From Mesobacillus maritimus (GTDB taxonomy: Bacteria > Bacillota > Bacilli > Bacillales > Cytobacillaceae), in assembly GCF_019749255.1 (NCBI RefSeq), contig NZ_JACWFH010000020.1:1-64000 (forward strand): a stretch of DNA of 64,000 bases, given 5' to 3'. The notes beneath the pieces are model-generated. The model saw only the letters and a list, made by a program, of their open reading frames with translations. It made no database searches and was not told the origin of the DNA. Made by a program: the position numbers and the translations under genes. Shown piece after piece: positions 26,096 to 34,558 of the stretch. Positions within the stretch are counted from its first letter, which is position 1; every line of letters begins with the position of its first letter.

Positions 26096-27310
26096 GTGAA
26101 GATATTTCTTACTAAACTATTTCCAGAAAAAGAAGGGTTCCCTCCATATATTTACTTAGCCAATATGTGTATTCCCCTTTATTTTCTATTTCAGGAGCAA
26201 GGAGGGAAACTTTTTATTGGGCTGTTTTTGATGCTCCTCTTTGTCATCATCTACAGGCAAGTATTCTGGAGTAAGAAATACACCCTTATGTTGATTGCTG
26301 TTGAATTGATAATTACGCTGTTTTTTTCTTTCTTTTATCATCCAATGTATATCTATATCGTTTTCGTGTTTGTCAATCAAATGGTGCGCTTGCCACTAAA
26401 ATGGATGTATATGTTGTGTGGGAGTTTTCTCGCCTTTTGTTTGTATCTTATCTATAAAACGGTCTTCCCTGATCAATTCTATCTTGTGCTTAGTTTTATG
26501 CCGCCAGTTTTTGGTGGTGGGATATTGCCGTTTATTATGAAAGTCTCCCTTAAGTATAAAGAATTGAATGAGGATCTGAAACGAACCGCAGAGGAGCTAA
26601 GAATAAGAAGCGAAGAAAAGGAACAGCTGGAAGAAAGTAAAAAACGAATGCTTGCGGATCTTTCTCATGACTTGAAAACCCCGATGACGACCATTCAAGG
26701 CTATTCAAAAGTTTTATATGAAGGATTGGTAGAAGAGGAAGAACAACAAAAACGCTACCTCAAATATATTCATGACAAGTCCATAAGGGTAACCACCTTG
26801 ATTGATGAACTATTCATCTTTTCTAAATTGGATAATCCAGATTTGCAAATCCTTGTAGAAGAAAAAGATGTGGGTGAATTTTTACGTGAAGTGATTGTTG
26901 AATATTATGATAGGTTCGCCGAAAAGGAAATGGAGCTCCACATTGATATTCCAGCACCTAAGATTCTGTATGCATTTGATGCTAGGCTGCTTTATCGAGC
27001 GATTTCAAACCTTTTAGAAAACTGTATTAAATATAATCCAAAGAAAACAGCTGTGTTTATTACCCTGAAAAAGTCTGATGATATCATCACAATCGAAATT
27101 GGCGATGACGGCGTCGGCATCAGTGAGGACCTTGCCCGGACGCTATTTGATCCTTTTGTTCGAGGAGATAAAAGTAGAAAAAATGATGGAGGGTCAGGGT
27201 TAGGGTTAGCGATTACCAAAAAAGTCGTCGAAAAGCATCGGGGCCGGGTGTATGTGGATACAAACCCTGAGCGTGGAAAGACCAATTTTATTATAGAACT
27301 GCCGATTTAA
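26096..27310 (+). CDS. Membrane sensor histidine kinase
   Basis: The 404-residue kinase has about five to six N-terminal transmembrane segments (residues 15-150), then a dimerisation helix with the H-box LADLSHDLKTPMTTI (histidine at about 191), N-box NLLENCIKYNPKK, and ATP lid GDDGVGIS and GSGLGLAI. The start is GTG. It phosphorylates the response regulator encoded upstream. The short extracytoplasmic loops suggest it senses within the membrane, as in cell-envelope stress kinases linked with ABC exporters. A terminator follows before the ABC genes. Confidence 0.9.
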   Translation: MKIFLTKLFPEKEGFPPYIYLANMCIPLYFLFQEQGGKLFIGLFLMLLFVIIYRQVFWSKKYTLMLIAVELIITLFFSFFYHPMYIYIVFVFVNQMVRLPLKWMYMLCGSFLAFCLYLIYKTVFPDQFYLVLSFMPPVFGGGILPFIMKVSLKYKELNEDLKRTAEELRIRSEEKEQLEESKKRMLADLSHDLKTPMTTIQGYSKVLYEGLVEEEEQQKRYLKYIHDKSIRVTTLIDELFIFSKLDNPDLQILVEEKDVGEFLREVIVEYYDRFAEKEMELHIDIPAPKILYAFDARLLYRAISNLLENCIKYNPKKTAVFITLKKSDDIITIEIGDDGVGISEDLARTLFDPFVRGDKSRKNDGGSGLGLAITKKVVEKHRGRVYVDTNPERGKTNFIIELPI

Positions 27311-27311
27311 A

Positions 27312-27343
27312 GGGATAGCACTTAATGTGTTATCTCTTTTTTT
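27312..27343 (+). terminator. Rho-independent terminator
   Basis: GATAGCAC-ttaat-GTGTTATC followed by TCTTTTTTTGC, after the histidine kinase gene. Confidence 0.75.
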
Positions 27344-27442
27344 GCATTCTTAATGTTAACATACGGTTTTCTTAAGATTAATTTAAGACTCACTTTGTAG
27401 GATAAAAGTATAAAGAAGAGCAGGATAAAAGGAGTTGTGAAC

Positions 27443-28165
27443 ATGAATCAGAATGTGATTGAACTAAATGGGATTGTAAAAAGCTACGGGAATGTCAAAG
27501 CAGTGGATGGGATTTCGTTGCAAGTTAAAAAAGGAGAGGTACTGGGAATCATCGGGGCAAATGGTGCGGGAAAATCAACCACGTTAGAAATCATGATGGG
27601 GCTACGGAAACCAGATGCTGGAAGTGTCAAAGTTCTTGGAAAAGACCTTTCCGTGTCAGGAGATGAAATTAAACAACAGATCGGGATTCAGCTTCAACAA
27701 ACAGCCCTTTACGACCGGATTAAAGTCAAAGAGGCTTTAAAGTTGTTTAGTTCTTATTATGAGAAAAATAGAGACCTGAGCGAAATTATCGCTACACTTG
27801 GGCTCAAGCCTTATTTAAACAAATATGTTAAAAACCTCTCAGGAGGATGGCAACAGCGCACATCGCTTGCGCTTGCCTTGGTGAATGATCCCGAGATTAT
27901 CTTTCTAGATGAGCCAACAACTGGGTTGGATCCGCAAGCAAGACTTGAGCTCTGGGCATGCATTAATCAGTATCGCGGGGAAGGAAAAACCATCATTCTC
28001 TCTACTCACTATATGGATGAAGCACAAAGATATTGTGACAGAATTGCGATTATTAAAAAAGGCAAACTCGTGGCCTGTGACGCACCGAATCGTCTGGTTG
28101 AGTCTTTAGTAAATACCCAAGGAACAATGGAAGATGTGTATCTACAGCATGCTGTAGAAATGTAA
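27443..28165 (+). CDS. ABC transporter ATP-binding protein
   Basis: The 240-residue ATPase carries Walker A GANGAGKST, signature LSGGWQQR (a variant of LSGGQ) and Walker B IIFLDEPTTGLD, then the H-loop LSTHYMDEA. It belongs to the drug/lantibiotic-exporter (ABC-2 type) branch. It probably starts at ATG 27443, as GGAG lies 8 bases upstream. It forms a transporter with the permease 14 bases downstream, and is expected to be under control of the two-component system just upstream. Confidence 0.9.
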   Translation: MNQNVIELNGIVKSYGNVKAVDGISLQVKKGEVLGIIGANGAGKSTTLEIMMGLRKPDAGSVKVLGKDLSVSGDEIKQQIGIQLQQTALYDRIKVKEALKLFSSYYEKNRDLSEIIATLGLKPYLNKYVKNLSGGWQQRTSLALALVNDPEIIFLDEPTTGLDPQARLELWACINQYRGEGKTIILSTHYMDEAQRYCDRIAIIKKGKLVACDAPNRLVESLVNTQGTMEDVYLQHAVEM

Positions 28166-28179
28166 AGGAGGAAATTATT

Positions 28180-28923
28180 ATGCAAACAATCTTATCACAT
28201 ACAAAAATGGAGTTAACCTTATTCTTTCGCGAGACATTGGCATTATTATTTACCTTTATCGTACCGGCAGTTAGCTTTGTCGTCTTTGGACTTATGTTTA
28301 AATCTAATTCCTATGATGGGTTAGATTATTTCCAAGCTTATATTCCTAGTATGATTGGAATCATTATTTTTACGACGGCGTTTTTCTCGATGGGGCTTCA
28401 AGTGGTCATCGACAGGGAAAAGGGAGTGTATAAGCGATTAAGCGGCACCCCGCTCAATCAACGGGCAATCTTTACCGCAACAATCATTAAAGGGTTTTTC
28501 GCGATTTATGTAGGAGCGATTGAGATTTTGCTTATCGCAAAGTTTGGATTTGGATCTGAATTAACAGTCCATCCTTTCGAGTTCTTTGTCGCCTTAACTT
28601 TTTGCTCGATTACGTTCTTTTCAATTGGTTTTATTGTCTCTAGCTTGGCAAAACGAATGCAGACGGCACTTGGGATTGCGCTAATTGCGATGTACCCGAT
28701 GATGTTTTTATCTGGTGCAACCCTTCCGTTAGAGGCATTACCTGAGGTGCTACAAAAAATGTCTGTCTTCGTGCCTTTAACTTATGTTGTAAATGTGTTA
28801 AGGGATGGATGGAATGGAACACTCTTTACATCAGGCGCTTTGGTTGACCTGGGAGTTTTACTTGGAATCTTAATTGTTTCAACCTTGATTGGGACTAAGT
28901 TTTTCCGGTGGAATGATCGATAA
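28180..28923 (+). CDS. ABC-2 type transporter permease
   Basis: The 247-residue protein has about six transmembrane segments and the ABC-2 layout (VIDREKGVYKRLSGTPLN between TM2 and TM3 and SGATLPLEALPEVLQ before the last segment). It is the membrane half of the transporter with the ATPase encoded 14 bases upstream. Substrate unknown; drug, lipid or peptide export is usual. Confidence 0.88.
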   Translation: MQTILSHTKMELTLFFRETLALLFTFIVPAVSFVVFGLMFKSNSYDGLDYFQAYIPSMIGIIIFTTAFFSMGLQVVIDREKGVYKRLSGTPLNQRAIFTATIIKGFFAIYVGAIEILLIAKFGFGSELTVHPFEFFVALTFCSITFFSIGFIVSSLAKRMQTALGIALIAMYPMMFLSGATLPLEALPEVLQKMSVFVPLTYVVNVLRDGWNGTLFTSGALVDLGVLLGILIVSTLIGTKFFRWNDR

Positions 28924-28942
28924 GCGCTTAGGAGGAAATGGT

Positions 28943-29095
28943 ATGAAAAAGAAGAAATGGAACCTCTTATATATGACACCCGCAACGGCACCTATCTTTC
29001 TAGTAGGTTTTATCACCAATAGCATCACTGTAACTCTTGCAGGATTCCTGTTGCTAGCCCTCTTTGTCATTGGAGGGCTAGTACAACTAGAATAA
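28943..29095 (+). CDS. Small two-helix membrane protein of the ABC operon
   Basis: A 50-residue protein starts at ATG 28943 with an ideal AGGAGG 7 bases upstream, 19 bases after the permease. It has a lysine-rich start MKKKKWN and two hydrophobic helices (about residues 14-30 and 31-46). It could be a small accessory subunit of the ABC transporter. No family is recognised. Confidence 0.6.
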   Translation: MKKKKWNLLYMTPATAPIFLVGFITNSITVTLAGFLLLALFVIGGLVQLE

Positions 29096-29318
29096 ATGTC
29101 GGATTACTCAAAGATAGGAAAAATAACATAAGTTAATAGTAGCAATGAAAGGTTTATCCTATATGAGAACGAATTGTCTAATAGTCTATTGAGTCTCCCC
29201 TATTTGTTGACTGGGTCGGTGTATAAGAGAACTATTTTGGTTCTAATGTTCTTATAGTATTTTCTTTAGAGGAACAAAGGTATTAATACATCTTGAAGTA
29301 ATGCATCAGTGAACGGAA

Positions 29319-29501
29319 CTAAAATGGCAGGTTTTGAAAAAGCGCAATGGTTATCATTAATGCCGATAAAGAACCCGCAGAAAGTAAGGTGATCATTTTT
29401 CGCCAATTTATCTCGTTTGAAGGTTTTACAGCTTCACGGGAAACCGCAATCCATAACACAATAGAAACGATGGCTACGATGGCAAAAACATCTTCAGACA
29501 T
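29319..29501 (-). CDS. Small membrane protein, unknown
   Basis: A 60-residue protein (start MSEDVFAIVAIVSIVLWIA) with two transmembrane helices and a GGGGGG-like ribosome binding site just upstream on the minus strand. A plus-strand frame of 76 codons overlaps it but has no hydrophobic pattern or ribosome binding site. Function unknown. Confidence 0.5.
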   Translation of the reverse strand: MSEDVFAIVAIVSIVLWIAVSREAVKPSNEINWRKMITLLSAGSLSALMITIALFQNLPF

Positions 29502-29931
29502 ATTGAAATCCCCCCTTGATTTTTGTTTGAATTTTAACATGGATTATTCCGTTAAATATAACTTATGTACGAATTAGAAAAATAAAAGTTTCACTATTAG
29601 TAATTCTCCCCCGTTAGCGTGAGTACATATTTTCATAAACTTTAATTCATCTTAACCTATATATCCAAAATATTTTGTATATAAAATTGATGGTAAATAT
29701 GTAGGGGTGTATTTTACTATACAAATTTTATGTGTATTTTCAACACAAAGGGCTTTAAATCAATAAAAAAGAGTGTCAATTTCATATGAAAATGGCACTC
29801 TTTTTTATTGTATGTGATAGGCAATGGAACCCGGTAGGATAACCTCCTTTTGTAATCCCTTGTTTTCTAAAACGAAACCTATTCTAGTTTCAGAACGTAA
29901 TATAGAAATTAAACCGATGGAGCTGAAAAGG
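29502..29931. other. Intergenic region upstream of ecsC-like gene
   Basis: Very AT-rich; contains the terminator-like hairpin at 29766-29807. No gene was supported. Confidence 0.4.
29766..29807. terminator. Bidirectional terminator-like hairpin
   Basis: AAAAAGAGTG-tCA... pairs with ...TGgCACTCTTTTT around a TTTCATATGAAA centre. It has A-run on the left and T-run on the right, so either strand could use it. Confidence 0.6.
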
Positions 29932-30744
29932 ATGGAGACTAGGGATCAATTATTAATAGAACTAAAACAGATTGAGAAATGGGAAAAGGACCAAAAGGGA
30001 TTATGGTTTTGGGAACGTCTTGGGAGGCTTCCTTTTAAAATGCTAGATAAGCTTACGCCAAAATTCATCCAAGATAAAATTGGAACACTGTTAGACGAGT
30101 TGGGAAGTTATCTTCAAACAGGTGGACAGTACTTGTCCAATGAAAAAACAGTTTTCAATTTTATCGAAAAAAAGACAGGGCAAAAAATTCACCAGTTAGC
30201 TGATATTCAGGATGTTCCTGTTTCGGTGATGAAGCAGGCGGCGCTTGAACTTGGGGAACAACGGAAAAAGGTTGCGACCGTTCAGGGAGCGAGTACAGGA
30301 ATTGGTGGCATTTTCACCCTCGCTATCGATATCCCAGCAGTGCTTGGAATTTCTTTAAAAACGCTCCAAGAAATTGCCATGATTCATGGCTATGATCCAA
30401 ATGAAAAGGCAGAGAGGGTGTTTATTATTAAATGCCTGCAATTCTCTTCAGCGGATGTGGTCGGAAAACAAGCAATCATCAATGAACTTTCTGAATATGG
30501 AAATAGTGATAAACAAACACGAGAAGTTATTTCTCAGCTGCAAGGATGGCGTGAAGTCACGGTAACCTTTACAGAACAATTTGGTTGGAAGAAACTATTT
30601 CAGATGATTCCCGTTGCCGGCATTCTCTTTGGGGCCTTTGCCAACCGTTCGATGATTAGCGACTTAGCGGAAGTTGGGACCATGCTGTATCAGAAGCGGA
30701 GGATTATTGAAAGACTTGGGGAAGACGAGAGGGGCAACTTATAA
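29932..30744 (+). CDS. EcsC family protein
   Basis: The product (270 residues from ATG 29932) has the EcsC hallmark STGIGGIFTLAIDIPAVLGISLKTLQEIAMIHGYDPNEKAERVFIIK with an amphipathic N-terminal helix. The start at 29932 is chosen because GGAG lies 9 bases upstream; 29917 is the alternative. EcsC was named from the ecs operon of Bacillus subtilis; the biochemical role is not established. It is a stand-alone gene here, and a minisatellite follows. Confidence 0.85.
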   Translation: METRDQLLIELKQIEKWEKDQKGLWFWERLGRLPFKMLDKLTPKFIQDKIGTLLDELGSYLQTGGQYLSNEKTVFNFIEKKTGQKIHQLADIQDVPVSVMKQAALELGEQRKKVATVQGASTGIGGIFTLAIDIPAVLGISLKTLQEIAMIHGYDPNEKAERVFIIKCLQFSSADVVGKQAIINELSEYGNSDKQTREVISQLQGWREVTVTFTEQFGWKKLFQMIPVAGILFGAFANRSMISDLAEVGTMLYQKRRIIERLGEDERGNL

Positions 30745-30793
30745 GCGCGTTGGATTATTGGTGCCTTATCTAGTAGGGGTTTAAACAAGATTG

Positions 30794-30990
30794 GGCATCA
30801 ATACAGCCTATTGGAGGCTAATCTATTGTCGTTTCAACCAAGAAAGGTCGTTAATAGAGCGTGTAGAAGACCTATCTATTGTCGTTTCAAACTAGAGAGG
30901 GTGTTAATACAGTCTATTGGAACCAGATTTATTGTTGTTTTCATCCAGATAGGTCATCAACAATAGTCTATTGGAGTTCTATTACCTGAT
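30794..30990. repeat. Degenerate 53-bp tandem repeat, about 3.7 copies
   Basis: Anchor points ATCAAT (30797), GTTAAT (30850), GTTAAT (30903) and ATCAAC (30956) are spaced exactly 53 bases apart. Shared pieces are CTATTGTCGTTTCAA and a ...TATTGGA... motif. The copies differ at many positions. No open reading frame lies across it. Confidence 0.8.
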
Positions 30991-31091
30991 GGATTAAACA
31001 CATTAATTCTCACTCACACCATATGGGTGTCCCTTCCGTTTCTCGTGTTCAGTGACTAAAGTCAGATTGGATAGGTATGATGTTAACTGAG

Positions 31092-31715
31092 AATGCCCAT
31101 AGTCAGGAAACATGAGTGGGTATGGGAACAGAGGAGCCGTGTCAATGCCCATAGTCAGGCAACATGAGTGAGTATGGGAACAGAGGAGCCTTGTCAGTGC
31201 TCATAGTCAGGTAACATGAGTGAGTATGGGAACAGAGAAGCCTTGTCAATGCACATAGTTAGGAAACATCGCCGAGTAAGGGAACAGAGGAGCCTTGTCA
31301 ATGCCCATAGTCAGGAAACATCGGCGAGTATGGGAACAGAAAAGCCTTGTCAGTGCCCATAGTCAGGCAACATGAGTGAGTAAGGGAATAGAGGCGCCGT
31401 GTTAATGCCCATAGTCAGGCAACATGAGTGAGTAAGGGAACAGAGGAGCCTTGTCGATGCCCATAGTTAGGCAACATGAGTGAGTATGGGAACAGAGGAG
31501 CCTTGTCAATGCCCATAGTCAGGAAACATCGGCGAGTATGGGAACAGAGAAGCCTTGTCAGTGCCCATAGTCAGGCAACATGAGTGAGTAAGGGAACAGA
31601 GGAGCCGTGTTAATGCCCATAGTTAGGAAACATCGGCGAGTATGGGAACAGAGAAGCCCCGTCAGTGCTCATAGTCCTTAATCACGAGTGAGTATGGGCA
31701 CTGAGCATCCTCTAA
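31092..31715. repeat. 52-bp tandem repeat (minisatellite), 12 copies
   Basis: Units begin at 31092 and every 52 bases to 31664 without any insertion or deletion. Each unit contains CCCATAGTCAGG and TATGGGAACAGAGG, whose CCCATA/TATGGG ends can pair. Units differ in one block, either CAACATGAGTGAG or AAACATCGGCGAG; the two types alternate, and units 5-6 and 9-10 match closely at a distance of 208 bases, which points to block duplication. The last unit is degenerate. Confidence 0.95.
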
Positions 31716-31810
31716 ACAATCAATTCTTTCTATTTTCCCCGCCGTTACCACTATTGCCACCATAACTCAAAAATAAATAGAGGAAATCACCCAGAAAAAG
31801 AGAATAAAAG

Positions 31811-31824
31811 TGTAAGCGCTTTCT
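31811..31824 (+). promoter_or_regulatory. cre-like (CcpA) site
   Basis: TGTAAGCGCTTTCT matches the cre core TGNAANCGNWNNCW, 50 bases upstream of the monooxygenase start codon. The site would place the gene under CcpA control. Confidence 0.6.
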
Positions 31825-31873
31825 AACTGCATTGTTATTACTTCTAAACCTATTTTAGGAGGTAGATTGATTA

Positions 31874-34486
31874 GTGACAAGGAATCATGAAGCTCAAGTT
31901 TTTGATGCTGTTGTGGTTGGGGCAGGTTTTTCAGGTTTGTATATGCTTCACCGTCTGCGGGAGTTGGGTTACTCAGTTCGTGTTTATGAGGCGGGGGAGG
32001 ATGTCGGTGGGACATGGTATTGGAACCGTTATCCTGGTGCTCGCTGTGACATCGAAAGTATCTACTATAATTATACGTTCTCAGAAGAGTTGCGAAATGA
32101 GTGGACATGGTCATCTCGTTATGCTGAACAACCAGAAATACTTCGTTACATAAACTTTGTCGCGGATAAGTTAGACCTTCGTCGAGACATTCAGTTCAAG
32201 ACGCGAATCACAAGTGCTACTTTTAATGAAAAGAACAAAAATTGGGACATCCAGACGGGCGAAGGTAACACGATCACAGCAAAATATTTCATCACCGCGT
32301 TAGGCTGCCTCTCAGCCTCCAACATGCCAAACTTCAAGGGGATGGATCGTTTTAAAGGCGAGTTGTATCACACCGGAAAGTGGCCGCATGAAAAAGTAGA
32401 CTTTACAGGAAAGAAAGTCGGAATCATTGGAACAGGTTCAAGTGGAATCCAGGCAATTCCCGTCATTGCCCAGGAAGCAGAACATCTTACCGTTTTTCAA
32501 CGAACACCTCAGTTTAGTGCCCCAGCAGAAAATCATTCTTACGACCCAGAATTTCTTCAGAAAGTAAAAGAGAATTATCATGAAATCAAACAGCAAATGA
32601 TTGCCTCCATGCATGGAGTCCCATCGTTTCCACGAGACAAATCGGCGCTGAAAGACTCACCTGAGGAACGCCAGCGTGTGTTCGAGGAGGCTTGGGATAA
32701 GGGTGGACTATTCACTCTGATGTACACCTATAATGACATTGGTTTTGTAAAAGAAGCGAATGACACTGTCGCAGAGTTTGTCCGGTCCAAAATCGCCCAG
32801 ACTGTTGAGAATCCTGAGGTGGCTGAGATGCTATTGCCAACTTACTATTACGGGACAAAGCGGCCGATTATTGACACGAATTATTTTCAAACATATAACC
32901 GAAAGAATGTCACATTGGTAGATATCAAGTCAGATCCGATTGACGAATTGACCTCAAAAGGATTACGTACCAAAGAAAGTGAGTATGAATTTGATGCTCT
33001 TGTTTTTGCCACTGGATTTGACGCGATTACTGGTCCATTTTTTAAAATGGATATTCGTGGGAAAGACGGCATCTCTCTTAAAGAGAAGTGGGCAGAAGGC
33101 GCAGATTTGAAAACATATCTTGGGATCGCAACAGCTGGCTTTCCGAACATGTTCATGATTACCGGTCCTCAGAGTCCATCAGTGTTAAGCAATATGCTGG
33201 TTTCGATTGAACAGCATGTAGAATGGATAGCCGATTGTATCGAGTACCTCCGTGAAAATAATCTTGAAACCATTGAGGCAATACCTGAAGCAGAAGTGGC
33301 TTGGAGCCAGCAGTGTAAAATCATTGCTGAAATGTCACTTGCCACGAAAACGGACTCCTGGTATATGGGAGCAAATATTGAGGGGAAACCAAGAGGATTT
33401 ATGGCCTTTCTTGGAGGAGTTGGACTTTACCGTCAGATTTGTGATGACGTAGCCGCCAAGGAGTATGAAGGGTTTTCTGTCACGACATCTTCTAAAATTG
33501 TGCCTAAAAAGCGAAATAAAATAAATCTGGAGGGAACAGTTATGACAAAGCTTGATCCACAGGCAAAATATCTATTAGACCAAATGGCGGCAGCAGGCGG
33601 TCCAGCGATGGAGACACTTATACCGGAAGAGGCTAGGCTTTCGGCTGATTTTAGCGCCATGGCCGGAATTCCAGAAGAAGTAGGCAAAGTTGAAGACAGA
33701 AGAATTCCAGGACCAGGTGGTGAGATTCCTGTTCGGATTTATACTCCAGAAGGTGAAGGGCCTTTTCCAGCTCTAGTCTATTATCATGGAGGAGGCTGGG
33801 TCATTGGCAACCTCGATACCGTTGAAGTTCCGTGTCGCCTTTTAACCAATCGTGCCAATTGTGTCGTCATCTCGGTTGATTATCGCCTAGCACCTGAGCA
33901 TAAATTCCCAGCAGCGGCTGAAGATGCTTATAGTGCTGTTCAATGGGTGGTCGACAATGCCTCTAGTATTGGGGTAGATTCAGCAAGGGTTGCCGTTGGC
34001 GGAGATAGCGCTGGGGGTAACTTGGCAGCCGTAGTAGCACTGATGGCGAAAGACAAAGGCGGACCATCTATATCCTATCAAATGTTGATTTATCCAGTAA
34101 CGAACCATAATTATGACACTCAATCTTATAAGGATAACGCTGAAGGCTATTTTCTAACAAAAAGCACAATGGAATGGTTCTGGAATCATTATCTTCGGAA
34201 TGAAGAGGACGGTAAAAATCCATATGCTTCACCGCTTTTGGCAGAGGATGTAAGTGGGCTACCACCTGCACTTGTGATTACAGGTGGATTCGATCCACTG
34301 CGTGACGAAGGCGAAGCCTACGCTGAAAAATTAAAAGCGGCGGGTGTTGCGGTTGAAGCAACTCGTTACGACGGAATGATTCATGGATTTTTCTGGCTTC
34401 CAGGGATGTTGCTACAAGGCGATAAAGCCATTCATCAGGCAGCAAACGCTTTAAGGGAAGCTTTTAGTTCGGTGGAAACAGCTTAG
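31874..34486 (+). CDS. Baeyer-Villiger monooxygenase fused to an alpha/beta-hydrolase esterase
   Basis: The 870-residue frame holds two enzymes. Residues 1-545 are a class B flavin monooxygenase: FAD fingerprint GAGFSGLYMLHRL, the Baeyer-Villiger motif FKGELYHTGKWPH (about 165-177) and NADPH fingerprint GTGSSGIQAIPVI. Residues about 557-870 are a hormone-sensitive-lipase-type hydrolase: HGGGW oxyanion hole, GDSAGG nucleophile, aspartate in GFDPLRDEG and histidine in MIHGFFW. Coupled, they would turn a ketone into an ester and split the ester. At the junction GGAGGG (33529-33534) and ATG (33542) look like the esterase's own start, so free esterase may also be made. Start codon is GTG after AGGAGG. 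Confidence 0.85.
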   Translation: MTRNHEAQVFDAVVVGAGFSGLYMLHRLRELGYSVRVYEAGEDVGGTWYWNRYPGARCDIESIYYNYTFSEELRNEWTWSSRYAEQPEILRYINFVADKLDLRRDIQFKTRITSATFNEKNKNWDIQTGEGNTITAKYFITALGCLSASNMPNFKGMDRFKGELYHTGKWPHEKVDFTGKKVGIIGTGSSGIQAIPVIAQEAEHLTVFQRTPQFSAPAENHSYDPEFLQKVKENYHEIKQQMIASMHGVPSFPRDKSALKDSPEERQRVFEEAWDKGGLFTLMYTYNDIGFVKEANDTVAEFVRSKIAQTVENPEVAEMLLPTYYYGTKRPIIDTNYFQTYNRKNVTLVDIKSDPIDELTSKGLRTKESEYEFDALVFATGFDAITGPFFKMDIRGKDGISLKEKWAEGADLKTYLGIATAGFPNMFMITGPQSPSVLSNMLVSIEQHVEWIADCIEYLRENNLETIEAIPEAEVAWSQQCKIIAEMSLATKTDSWYMGANIEGKPRGFMAFLGGVGLYRQICDDVAAKEYEGFSVTTSSKIVPKKRNKINLEGTVMTKLDPQAKYLLDQMAAAGGPAMETLIPEEARLSADFSAMAGIPEEVGKVEDRRIPGPGGEIPVRIYTPEGEGPFPALVYYHGGGWVIGNLDTVEVPCRLLTNRANCVVISVDYRLAPEHKFPAAAEDAYSAVQWVVDNASSIGVDSARVAVGGDSAGGNLAAVVALMAKDKGGPSISYQMLIYPVTNHNYDTQSYKDNAEGYFLTKSTMEWFWNHYLRNEEDGKNPYASPLLAEDVSGLPPALVITGGFDPLRDEGEAYAEKLKAAGVAVEATRYDGMIHGFFWLPGMLLQGDKAIHQAANALREAFSSVETA

Positions 34487-34558
34487 AGGAATTGGGGAAA
34501 TAGATTATAAGTAGAGGTAAGTCCCGCACTTCATTAAGAAATGGGGGACAGCCTCTTT

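Noticed and set aside
29347-29577. Plus-strand 76-codon frame
   Set aside because: It lies over the minus-strand membrane protein, which has a better ribosome binding site and real transmembrane pattern.
31092-31715. CRISPR array
   Set aside because: The repeats are 52 bp, directly adjacent with no unique spacers, and no cas genes are near. It is a tandem minisatellite.
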